Assembly (NCBI GenBank): GCA_021613335.1
Contig: JAJTWR010000021.1
Coordinates: 2,748,001 to 2,812,000 of the forward strand
Direction of reading: 5' to 3'
Length of the DNA: 64,000 nt
Origin: Whitmania pigra
Taxonomy: Eukaryota > Annelida > Clitellata > Hirudinida > Haemopidae
A program made the position numbers and the translations under genes. This document shows, piece by piece, positions 42,775 through 52,835 of the stretch (position 1 is its first letter; each line of letters starts with the position of its first letter). The notes beneath the pieces are model-generated. The model worked only from the letters and a program-made list of their open reading frames with translations, did no database searches and was not told where the DNA came from.

Positions 42775-42900
42775 ATATTGTGCGCTTAACGGTTAAGGCT
42801 GCTCCTCTCACGATGGCAGCACGGGATTCAAACACCGCTGCGGGTGCACCGTCCCAATCATCTAGAGATGCAACGGACGTTAATAAAACATCATTAATAA
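42775..42900 (+). repeat. SINE family 2, copy with full head
   Basis: GCGCTTAACGGTTAAGGCTGC, then CTCACGATGGCAGCACGGGAT and TCAAACACCGC, and the tail ATCATCTAGAGATGCAACGG then ACGTTAATAAAACATC. Same order as 27,668-27,785. Confidence 0.75.
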
Positions 42901-43159
42901 CATTTATAACATTTTCCATAATATGGACGATGAGCTCCATGTATGGAATGACTTTCTTGAGCCATGGGACCCTGTAATGTTTCCGTTTATTTCAATATAT
43001 AATTGACTAAACACAATAACAATCTAATCAAAACAGTCGAGATCACAAGACCGAGCGACAATCGATGAGGTGAACTGATGGCCACGACATAAACAAGCAT
43101 ACCAAAAGATCTTTAAAAGAACTTAAAATATAAATATAGACATATGTCACATCTCCCCT

Positions 43160-43540
43160 TATATAAATAATGTCACTTCATTATGTAGTCCTTGAACCGA
43201 ACTGGGAAACAAGACGTTCGACCTCTGGGGGTTTTCATGATTGGTTGAGAATTGCTTCCTGTCCCGGCAAAATCTTCTGACTGATCGGATGATGGAACTG
43301 GCGATCCCGCAGTGTTAGTTTTTAGTTAGTTAGTTCTCTGATGGGTCGATCTTCATTTGTTCGAATAATGTCTTTCCGGTTGCGTCTAATTTTGGATCCG
43401 TCTTGGGTGTCAACGATGTATGAACGATGAGTGGAATGAGCATGCTTAACAACGCCTGACCTCACCCTCACCCAATTTCGGAAGTGATTTCGATTTTCTA
43501 TCATAATACATCTTCTGAATTTGCAACCACTTTGCAACTT
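43160..43540 (-). pseudogene. pol: Gypsy-C pol C-terminus
   Basis: The minus strand reads KMYYDRKSKSLPKLGEGE near 43,460-43,515, then after frame changes VRVRSGVVKHAHS and HRSYIVDTQDGSKIRRNRKD, the tail downstream of integrase, ending RGRTSCFPVRFKDYIMK before the LTR. Gypsy-B keeps only the last part of this region. Confidence 0.75.
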
Positions 43541-43545
43541 GTTCG

Positions 43546-44500
43546 TGTTTTAACTTAGATTGTAATGCTAATGGAACTCTTCGTGCTGCGTGGATCACTG
43601 GTTGAATTGCTGTATGGTGTTGACCGGGAAGGCAACCTACTTCCATTAAACACATCTTCAAACTCATTAAGCAACTTAAACACAGTCTTGTTTTCAGACT
43701 CTTGAGCACTATAAAAAAAAATTCATGGTCAGCAGTTTCTTTGCTTGACAAGCGTTACTTTTCCGACTGGACTGTTTACCGAACGCTGACAAAATTGTTG
43801 TTGTCTTCTGAACCCTTGTCTTCTAGGGAAGCTGCTCGAATGTTGACCTGCACATCACGTTGGCCTCAGCACCGGTGTCCAGTTTGCAACTGATTGCTTT
43901 TCCACCCACTGTGATGGCCGTCTTCCAACTCTTAACTCTTCCATTATCAACACCCACCTTTGATATGCTGAACTCATCCAAATCCAAATGTAGTTCCTAT
44001 GCTTGTCCCAGAACGATTCGATGAGCCGCGAAGTGTAGATTTTTGCCTTGGTATCACTTTTGATGCCCTGCACATTGTACTAAAATGATTTTCTTTACCG
44101 CATGTCGCAATTTTTACAACTGTCATTCCATTTCTTGTGCGTTGTGTTTTTCTTGGAGAACCTCTTTGTTCCAAGGAGGTCTACGACTGCTTTTTCATCT
44201 TTTATAACTTTCAATTGCTCATTTATGGCTTCTGTAGCTTACGCGATCTCTATTCTTAGCAACGCTTACGGCCTCTCATCTCCCAAATCCAACACACAGC
44301 TACATTTCCATTTTTTTAGTCATCCCGAAGTTAAGGCAGTCGAAGCCAACATCCAGATTAACAATCGGGTATCTGATAAAGCATGGTTGTCGGGTAGAGT
44401 TTTACCCAATGTTTTTGAGCACGGAAGGAAACGTTTAAATGTTTCCATTATCCACGTGGTTTCTTTCCTTTTGTTACTAATTCCATTCCCCACAATCCAC
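43546..44500 (-). pseudogene. Gypsy-C gag zinc knuckle and protease region, copy 1
   Basis: Minus strand from the left end of gag: IMETFKRFLPCSKTLGK, KWNDSCKNCDM, CGKENHFSTMC (one CCHC-like knuckle, split between frames), then in another frame a retropepsin with LDTGAEANVM near 43,865-43,895, then FEDVF...RLPSRSTPY and the pre-RT RRVPLALQSKLKHE. Alternating frames mark a pseudogene. The same region occurs at 47,581-48,290 and 48,717-49,690. Confidence 0.8.
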
Positions 44501-44502
44501 AA

Positions 44503-45250
44503 GGCAGTCTCCTAAGCCCTCTATTATTCATCGTGATGCTCGACGGTTTTCCTCAGCCAGAAAAAGGAATCAAGATGTTTATGTACGCCGACAACATAGC
44601 CAACAAATTGTTATTTTAAGCAATTCTCTTAGTGCCATTCAGTGCAGAAATCAAAACAATGCTTACCATGATCCCGAAATTCATAGAATTTTATCTTTTA
44701 TTTCAGATTTCATGGACCAGCAAGTCACTCTCGTCTGGGTACCTGCTCACGTGGGCATTCCAGGTAACGAGAAGGCCGACACCCTGGCGAAGCTAGCGAC
44801 AACTCGTGATAGATCGCCAAATCCCAGCATCTATCAAGGACGCCAAAAGGATCGTCGCCCAGAAGATCGAAGAGAACTGGCAAAGAAGATGGGATTGCTT
44901 TTCTGGATGTCATCATTAAGATGTCCAAAAAATTTTTGTTATTGTTATTGCTATTGCTATTGTTATTGTTATCGAATCAGGTGACGAGGAGCTTCTTCCA
45001 ATGCGCCTCTAGAAGGAAGGAGGTACTCATCTCCAGACTCCGGCTTGGAAGATGTCATCTAAATCGTTACCTCTTCCAAATGAAAAGACATAACAGTGAC
45101 AAATGCCAAACTTGTCCAAGGATAGGGGAGTCCACTAGGCATTTCCTTTTGGAATGTCCTAGTCAAGAAATCCTCAGACGGAACATCAGGTCAAAGCTCA
45201 AGACACAGACACTGCACTTGCTATGCTTAGCAATTACGCTAGCATAGATC
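44503..45250 (+). mobile_element. Jockey-like LINE fragment, copy 1 in the duplication
   Basis: Plus strand: an RT piece with LLFIVMLDGFPQPEKG and MFMYADNIA (the YADD box with Asn for the second Asp), joined by deletion to RNase H (ILSNSLSAIQ, then VTLVWVPAHVGIPGNEKADTL, where HVGIPGNEKAD is the conserved His-Asp end). The C-terminus follows: LRLGRCHLNRYLF, CQTCPRIGESTRHFLLECPS. A (TTATTG)n tract lies at 44,937-44,972 in the coding region. It is homologous to the copy at 49,680-50,440. Confidence 0.85.
44937..44972 (+). repeat. (TTATTG/CTATTG)n microsatellite
   Basis: About six hexamer units inside the Jockey fragment. It inflates ORFs in all frames (poly-Leu or Cys-Tyr repeats), so those ORFs are not evidence of a protein. 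The duplicate lies at 50,126-50,161. Confidence 0.9.
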
Positions 45251-45364
45251 TCATCTATCGGTGGGTTCAAGAAAAGAGAAGAAACCTAATGTAGACTGAT
45301 TGATATGACTCTACATTAAACTCTGTACATGTAATTTATTCAAGAACTTTTGTGTCGTCGATGT

Positions 45365-45490
45365 TCTTGTTGTTGTTCCCGTCCTAATCATCTAGCTTTA
45401 TTTATTCATTTATTTGATTATAGTCCATTACATAACTGAGATGATTTGGTAATTCTAGCTGTGAAATGGACGTTAATTAAAAACCAACCA
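45365..45490 (+). repeat. SINE family 2 tail interrupted by a minus-strand SINE tail
   Basis: CCCGTCCTAATCATCTAGC corresponds to the plus-strand SINE (as at 42,850). It is interrupted by TTTATTTATTCATTTATTTG, ATTATAGTCCATTACATAAC and TGAGATGATT (a minus-strand tail with its A-run), after which TGTGAAATGGACGTTAATTA resumes. TCTAGCT flanks both sides as a possible target duplication. The same nest is at 50,555-50,680. Confidence 0.7.
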
Positions 45491-45579
45491 GACAATGGAC
45501 CTTTTAGCCTAGCGAAGCTCAGAGAGCTTATTCTGTCTAATTAGCAGATTCTTCTGAATTTGCAACCACTTTGCAACTT

Positions 45580-46560
45580 GCAAATTTTTCTGAATCTTAC
45601 TGGAAGCTTAGTTCTTAACTATCGACTCATGAGCAATTAAGCAGGACTAACATCCAAACCTGTCAAAGGAGCATTTCTATACTGAAGCAAGGCTGTGTAT
45701 GGATCTGTATTGCTCTCTTGCTTTTCTCAATAAATTTTTAACTGTCTGTATCATGCGTTCCACTTGACCATTAGATTGGGGCCCAAGAGGGCAGGAAGTT
45801 GTGATCATAAAGTTCCAGTTCCTTGCAAAAACCTGAAATTGTATACTTGAAAATGGCATATTATCTATCTTCAGGAATTCCGTGTCTAGAAAATATCGAT
45901 TTGAGTTGCACAATGACTGGGTATGCAGTGTCTTTCAGTGTTACCACTTCTGGATATTTTGAAAAATAATCAACAACAATAAGGTAGTCCTTGCCTGCAA
46001 AATGATAAATGTCAATTCCCACCTTTTTCCATGGTCTTTTGGGGATTTCATGAGACATCATTGGCTCTGGCTGTTTTCTTCTATACGAACATCTACCAAT
46101 CATTTATTCAATTTCACTAGACAAAACTGGCCAATATACACAAGATCGTGCTGTGGCTTTTGTCTTCTCAATGCCTAAATGTCCTTTATGTAACAAGAAC
46201 AACATATCATTTCTCATTGTCTTTGGTACAATCACTTTTTTTTCATGAAACAATATTCCATCTAATTCATAAATATCTCAAGCAATCTTCTGAAATTTCC
46301 TCAGCTCTATTGGTAGTTGTTTGATGTTCTTAGGAAATCCTTCTTTGATGCAAACTTTCAACTGTTTGAGTTCAACATCTTTATCCGTTTCAACTCTAAA
46401 TTGTTCTAATTTTTCAGGAAAATGATATAGAATGCTGTGTACCATAACTTCAACGTCTTCCTGAAGTTCTACATCCTCTAAATTGCTTTGTTTGGTGATT
46501 GCTCTGGAGAGTGCATCTGCAATATGCATCTTGGTCCTGGCAAATATTCATGATATAATA
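45580..46560 (-). pseudogene. Gypsy-C integrase and RNase H/integrase linker
   Basis: Minus strand: MHIADALSRAITKQ (46,529; the end of RNase H), the linker with LEQFRVETDKDVELKQLK, then the H-C zinc finger region (46,100-46,260). The core follows with PWKKVGIDIYHFAGKDYLIV and DYFSKYPEVVTL (first Asp), HGIPE, and after a frameshift SCPLGPQSNGQVERMIQTVK (catalytic Glu). The segment that should hold the second Asp (normally SDNG..F) is broken by the frame change near 45,870. Confidence 0.85.
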
Positions 46561-46826
46561 AATCTTAAATTTTAATAATCTTAATTTTTTTGCATTATCT
46601 GCAGCCTAGGGGATGGCTTATGAACTGTTTTTTTTAAATGTTCTCTAACGGCTTATCATCAGTGTGAACAGGAGTTCATGTTCCATAAATATACTGTTAA
46701 AACTTTTCACGGGCAAATACAAATGCAAGAATCTTTTACGATTTGTGCATACCGAGATTCTGTATTACTGAGTGATCGAGGTGCTGATTATTTTGAAGCA
46801 ATACAGACCCGATTCCAGTAGACGAT

Positions 46827-47580
46827 TCATCGGTTTGTATACAAATCTGTGCTATGGGATAACAAAAACTTTAATACAGGAGCTGTCATAATAGATTTTT
46901 TAACATTATCAAATGCTAACTGATGCTGCCTGTTCCACAACCACTCCATGTTCTTTTTATGCAATTGCCTCAGAGTTACCATTGAGAAGTTTGGAATAAA
47001 CTTTGACGTGTATGTCACCATTCCTAAAAATCTTTGTAAACCTTTTTTATCATCTAGAGAAGGCATATCTATAATAGCAGTAATTTTATCTTTGTCTGGA
47101 GCAACACCTTCTGCTGAAATGTTATGACCCAGATATTTGACACTAAACACCTGAGTCTGTAACTTGTCTTTGTTAAACCGTACATTATATTTTCTAGCTC
47201 TCTCTAAGACCTTTTTTAAATATCTCATTGTTTTCTGATTCGGTTTTAGCAGCAATAATTAAATCATCATATACAACAAATACTCCATCAATGTCATCAA
47301 ATATTTCAAAACATTTCTTTTGAAATACCTCAGGAGCTGATGAAATTCCAAACGGAAATCTGCGAAATGAATATCTTCCAAATGGTGTGTTAAATGTGCC
47401 AAGCCGAGAGCTCTCATCAAGTTTGACTTGCCAAAATCCATCCTTCATTGTCAATGATACTAAAAAGTTTCTTACCATGAAGCTTTTGTAGAATTGTCTT
47501 CATAGTTTGGAATTGAGAAATGCTCTCTTTTGATTGCTTTGTTCATCACATTTTCTTATAATTTCAGACCATATTGTTTA
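46827..47580 (-). pseudogene. Gypsy-C reverse transcriptase
   Basis: Minus strand: VSLTMKDGFWQVKLDESS, FGRYSFRRFPFGISSAPEVFQ, and the catalytic box VVYDDLII (Y.DD) near 47,255-47,280. A frameshift leads to FNKDKLQTQVFSVKYLGH and FLGMVTYTSKFIPNFS in the thumb/connection. The protein is complete in motifs but split between two frames. The N-terminal part recurs in the tandem copy at 48,330-48,614. Confidence 0.87.
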
Positions 47581-49426
47581 GTTCGTGTTTTAACTTAGAT
47601 TGTAATGCTAATGGAACTCTTCGTGCTGCGTGGATCACTGGTTGAATTGCTGTATGGTGTTGACCGGGAAGGCAACCTACTTCCATTAAACACATCTTCA
47701 AACTCATTAAGCAACTTAAACACAGTCTTGTTTTCAGACTCTTGAGCACTATAAAAAAAAATTCATGGTCAGCAGTTTCTTTGCTTGTCTTTACTTGACA
47801 GCGTTACTTTTCCGACTGGACTGTTTACCGAACGCTGACAAAATTGTTGTTGTCTTCTGAACCCTTGTCTTCTAGGGAAGCTGCTCGAATGTTGACCTGC
47901 ACATCACGTTGGCCTCAGCACCGGTGTCCAGTTTGCAACTGATTGCTTTTCCACCCACTGTGATGGTCGTCTTCCAACTCTTAACTCTTCCATTATCAAC
48001 ACCCACCTTTGATATGCTGAACTCATCCAAATCCAAATGTAGTTCCTATGCTTGTCCCAGAACGATTCGATGAGCCGCGAAGTGTAGATTTTTGCCTTGG
48101 TATCACTTTTGATGCCCTGCACATTGTACTAAAATGATTTTCTTTACCGCATGTCGCAATTTTTACAACTGTCATTCCATTTCTTGTGCGTTGTGTTTTT
48201 CTTGGAGAATCTCTTTGTTCCAAGGAGGTCTACGACTGCTTTTTCATCTTTTATAACTTTCAATTGCTCATTTAAGGCTTCTGTAGCTGAGTCTGTAACT
48301 TGTCTTTGTTAAACCGTACATTATATTTTCTAGCTCTCTCTAAGACCTTTTTTAAATATCTCATTGTTTTCTGATTCGGTTTTAGCAGCAATAATTAAAT
48401 CATCATATACAACAAATACTCCATCAATGTCATCAAATATTTCAAAACATTTCTTTTGAAATACCTCAGGAGCTGATGAAATTCCAAACGGAAATCTGCG
48501 AAATGAATATCTTCCAAATGGTGTGTTAAATGTGCCAAGCCGAGAGCTCTCATCAAGTTTGACTTGCCAAAATCCATCCTTCATTGTCAATGATACTAAA
48601 AAGTTTCTTACCATGAAGCTTTTGTAGAATTGTCTTCATAGTTTGGAATTGAGAAATGCTCTCTTTTGATTGCTTTGTTCATCACATTTTCTTATAATTT
48701 CAGACCATATTGTTTAGTTCGTGTTTTAACTTAGATTGTAATGCTAATGGAACTCTTCGTGCTGCGTGGATCACTGGTTGAATTGCTGTATGGTGTTGAC
48801 CGGGAAGGCAACCTACTTCCATTAAACACATCTTCAAACTCATTAAGCAACTTAAACACAGTCTTGTTTTCAGACTCTTGAGCACTATAAAAAAAAATTC
48901 ATGGTCAGCAGTTTCTTTGCTTGTCTTTACTTGACAGCGTTACTTTTCCGACTGGACTGTTTACCGAACGCTGACAAAATTGTTGTTGTCTTCTGAACCC
49001 TTGTCTTCTAGGGAAGCTGCTCGAATGTTGACCTGCACATCACGTTGGCCTCAGCACCGGTGTCCAGTTTGCAACTGATTGCTTTTCCACCCACTGTGAT
49101 GGTCGTCTTCCAACTCTTAACTCTTCCATTATCAACACCCACCTTTGATATGCTGAACTCATCCAAATCCAAATGTAGTTCCTATGCTTGTCCCAGAACG
49201 ATTCGATGAGCCGCGAAGTGTAGATTTTTGCCTTGGTATCACTTTTGATGCCCTGCACATTGTACTAAAATGATTTTCTTTACCGCATGTCGCAATTTTT
49301 ACAACTGTCATTCCATTTCTTGTGCGTTGTGTTTTTCTTGGAGAATCTCTTTGTTCCAAGGAGGTCTACGACTGCTTTTTCATCTTTTATAACTTTCAAT
49401 TGCTCATTTATGGCTTCTGTAGCTTA
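47155..49426. repeat. Tandem duplication, 1,136-bp unit x 2
   Basis: 47,155-48,290 and 48,291-49,426 look identical apart from single bases: four separate landmarks repeat at exactly 1,136 bp. The junction at 48,290 joins GGCTTCTGTAGCT (gag region) to GAGTCTGTAACTTGTC (RT region). The unit covers the RT N-terminus through protease and gag knuckle. It implies an unequal exchange or a replication slip within gypsy-C after insertion. Confidence 0.92.
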
Positions 49427-50714
49427 CGCGATCTCTATTCTTAGCAACGCTTACGGCCTCTCATCTCCCAAATCCAACACACAGCTACATTTCCATTTTT
49501 TTAGTCATCCCGAAGTTAAGGCAGTCGAAGCCAACATCCAGATTAACAATCGGGTATCTGATAAAGCATGGTTGTCGGGTAGAGTTTTACCCAATGTTTT
49601 TGAGCACGGAAGGAAACGTTTAAATGTTTCCATTATCCACGTGGTTTCTTTCCTTTTATTACTAATTCCATTCCCCACAATCCAAGGCAGTGTCCTAAGC
49701 ACTCTATTATTCATCGTGATGCTCGACGGTTTTCCTCAGCCAGAAAAAGGAATCAAGATGTTTATGTACGCCGACAACATAGCCAACAAATTGTTATTTT
49801 AAGCGATTCTCTTAGTGCCATTCAGTGCAGAAATCAAAACAATGCTTACCATGATCCCGAAATTCATAGAATTTTATCTTTTATTTCAGATTTCATGGAC
49901 CAAGACCAGCAAGTCACTCTCGTCTGGGTACCTGCTCACGTGGGCATTCCAGGTAACGAGAAGGCCGACACCCTGGCGAAGCTAGCGACAACTCGTGATA
50001 GATCGCCAAATCCCAGCATCTATCAAGGACGCCAAAAGGATCGTCGCCCAGAAGATCGAAGAGAACTGGCAAAGAAGATGGGATTGCTTTTCTGGCTGTC
50101 ATCATTAAGATGTCCAAAAAATTTTTGTTATTGTTATTGCTATTGCTATTGTTATTGTTATCGAATCAGGTGACGAGGAGCTTCTTCCAATGCGCCTCTA
50201 GAAGGAAGGAGGTACTCATCTCCAGACTCCGGCTTGGAAGATGTCATCTAAATCGTTACCTCTTCCAAATGAAAAGACATAACAGTGACAAATGCCAAAC
50301 TTGTCCAAGGATAGGGGAGTCCACTAGGCATTTCCTTTTGGAATGTCCTAGTCAAGAAATCCTCAGACGGACCATCAGGTCAAAGCTCAAGACACAGACA
50401 CTGCACTTGCTATGCTTAGCAATTACGCTAGCATAGATCTCATCTATCGGTGGGTTCAAGAAAAGAGAAGAAACCTAATGTAGACCGATTGATATGACTC
50501 TACATTAAACTCTGTACATGTAATTTATTCAAGAACTTTTGTGTCGTCGATGTTCTTGTTGTTGTTCCCGTCCTAATCATCTAGCTTTATTTATTCATTT
50601 ATTTGATTATAGTCCATTACATAACTGAGATGATTTGGTAATTCTAGCTGTGAAATGGACGTTAATTAAAAACCAACCAGACAGTGGACCTTTTAGCCTG
50701 GTGAAGCTCAGAGA
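48717..50714. repeat. Dispersed duplication, copy 2 of about 2.0 kb
   Basis: Partner of 43,541-45,521. Here the block continues naturally from gypsy-C RT on its left, and on its right into an LTR-like leader (AGCTCAGAGAGTGTGTTGGCG). This copy is therefore probably the source and 43,541-45,521 the insertion. Confidence 0.88.
49680..50440 (+). mobile_element. Jockey-like LINE fragment, copy 2 in the duplication
   Basis: The same as 44,503-45,250 with a few differences (for example DQDQQVTL, FWLSSL, QEILRRTI). In this copy the RT fragment is in frame with upstream sequence, giving a 171-codon chimeric ORF (49,287-49,802) that joins antisense gag to RT by chance. Confidence 0.82.
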
Positions 50715-50900
50715 GTGTGTTGGCGAGAGAGCACGAAGCGTCACAAGCGAGAGCTGCAGACGAGTTTTGTGAGCGAGAGCTCTAGAGATTATTATAATTA
50801 GTTATGATTTTTTGCTGTTTTTTGCTTGACATTGACGCTTTTTATTTTGAATAGAATAAACCACAATTGAAGCTATGTCCAATTCTCACCAAATGCATCT
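50690..50900 (+). repeat. LTR-like leader
   Basis: TTTTAGCCTGGTGAAGCTCAG followed by GAGAGTGTG, GCAGACGAGTTTTGTGAGCGA and an AATAAA near 50,855. The words are shared with the minus strand of 1,380-1,470 and with 60,350-60,440. It is probably the R-U5 part of an LTR whose element is not present here. Confidence 0.4.
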
Positions 50901-50904
50901 CAAA

Positions 50905-52830
50905 TAATTAAAGACTTCAAGTAACAGATAAAATTGGCTTCAAATTGACAAAACAATTTTAAATTGAGGATACGTCATACACAATGATGAATTAAATTTT
51001 AACAGTAGTGTCTGATCTTTACACTATTTGTATTTATTTGCTGCAAATTGTATCAAATGGATCATAATTGAGGCATGCATTCAATCATCATAAAACGCTT
51101 CTACATAAATTATAGATCCACATTTCAAAAATAGCCTTTATATACAATAAGCAAGCATAAAAATCAAATTTGAAATTTAGTTCAAAGTTAAGAATTAGAC
51201 AATAACAATGGCATAAAACCATCACCTAACGAGATGAGTGAACACTATAAAAAAACATCTTGAAAATATCGGGAAAGTATTTTATAGCAATCCCCATGGC
51301 AGCATCCTTCTCCAAGCTAATTTATAATTTGAAATCGATTAAAATTTGAACAATGGTACTTTTGCAGGCGATTATCTCTTAAAGGTAATTTGAAACATCA
51401 AGACCAATATTAATTAACAAGCACCTTCTGGAAACCATGCAGCTGAGAGCAAAATTGATAACTCAAACACTTCAAATTTATTAGATGTTAAGCATGCAGA
51501 GGTTTGAGAAAGTCAAGAGAAATATTTTGATTTAAACACAGAAAAATTTAATTTATTAAATCTATCCACCAAGAGATCACAATCACATCTACACAAAGCA
51601 ATGAATCGGTCCACTTCATAAAGTAAGCTTTAGAGAGGAAATAAATGAAGGCACTTCTGCCAAGATGCAGTCAAGATTCAATCACGTATCAGACATCTAC
51701 GGATACTTGAACATCTGGGCATTAATTGAGGTTGCAATAAAAAGATCAAATAGACTAGAGATGCCATTTAGCAATCAGTATAGATGTTTATACTGTAACA
51801 AGCCACATCCAGGAAGGAAATATTATATACAATCCAAATTAAAATGGCAGACAAAAAACTCTGTTTAAGGAAGTTAAGGAATTCTAGTTGAATCTTCAAA
51901 AAGCTTAATCACAGCAGTAACAAAAAAAAAAAAGATCTAACATTTTACTTGATCTTACTTGATACATTATACTGAGTATACTTGAATAAAATGTTATATT
52001 CAACCAAAAGTAGGAGAACCATCATTTTAATTTGGTTTTATCAAGCTAGAAACCTAGCATCTTAAAGATCTTAAAGATCATTTAAGTTGAATGTGATTAT
52101 ACACAAAGAGAATTTTTGTATAAAAAAATTAGAAGGTATCATAAATTATATATTATTTTGCTAATGACTTGCAACACATATAATAAATTAATCATCCAAC
52201 AAGCAAACAAATAACAGAACATTGCTTTAAGCAACAGCAGTCAAACGTTAAAAACTACATATAACTACTAATAATCAACACGCAACTGCTGTAACAATTG
52301 CAGCTATTTATTGAATGAAAAATCACTGGGACAAGCAGCCATTTTGGCCAAACAAATTAGAATCGTATTTCACAATACAAGAGCCTCATATTTAGGCAAT
52401 GTTTAAGTAACTTTAAGTAAGAATAGAGAATCTGAATTAGGATAGACTAATTTGACAAACTTGATTATATGGCATAGTAAAATTGCAAAAGTGTCAGCTC
52501 TAAAGAAATGATAATAAAATTATATTTTTATACAAAATTTGAAACAAATATCACAAACTTTTCAACAAATAAATCTCATGTCTCAACAATAATGCAATAA
52601 ACAAATACTAAGCTAATTTGTCCACATTTCAAACATATCAGGAAAAACCTTGCACAAAGTTGTAGTTATATCCAACTTAAAATTGACTTTGTAATAGGAA
52701 TTTAACTCAGATATACAAAATGCTTAAAATTCATTTTTACAAGAATTTTTTTATCTAAATAAGAAATGTTGCAAATGTAGTAACTATGAAAAGGCATGAG
52801 ACATGTAAACAAATACATGATAATAATGGG
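50905..52830. other. AT-rich region without recognised features
   Basis: About 1.9 kb with no domain, repeat copy or structure recognised on either strand. It lies 3' of the putative nuclear receptor end and may include its 3' UTR. The 67-codon ORF at 51,665 shows nothing familiar. Confidence 0.5.
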
Positions 52831-52835
52831 AGTCA

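Larger units (their letters stand above)
43541..45521. repeat. Dispersed duplication, copy 1 of about 1.98 kb
   Basis: Nearly identical to 48,717-50,714, differing by a 9-bp indel near 43,745, a few substitutions and small indels. It contains minus-strand gypsy-C protease/gag (43,541-44,500), a plus-strand Jockey fragment (44,503-45,250) and SINE pieces (45,370-45,490). It is flanked by a 31-bp direct repeat TCTTCTGAATTTGCAACCAC...ACTTG at about 43,510-43,540 and 45,549-45,579, i.e. it splits gypsy-C pol. Confidence 0.9.
42973..49800 (-). mobile_element. Gypsy-C LTR retrotransposon, rearranged
   Basis: The 3' LTR is at 42,973-43,151, homologous to the gypsy-B LTR, preceded on the minus strand by the same purine tract AAGGGGAGA. 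Towards higher coordinates come the pol C-terminus (43,160-43,540), then a duplicated PR/gag block plus a Jockey fragment (43,541-45,521), integrase to RT (45,549-47,580), the PR/gag block (47,581-48,290), part of RT plus PR/gag again (48,291-49,426 onward) and gag remnants to about 49,690. No 5' LTR was found. Frames are broken throughout. Confidence 0.88.

Noticed and set aside
44921..45247. ORF beginning with a leucine run, looking like a signal peptide
   Set aside because: The leucines come from the (TTATTG)n microsatellite inside a decayed Jockey fragment; the remainder is the LINE C-terminus.
49287..49802. 171-codon plus ORF as a novel gene
   Set aside because: It reads antisense gypsy gag and then the start of a Jockey RT; the join is accidental, and the duplicate at 44,102 breaks it.
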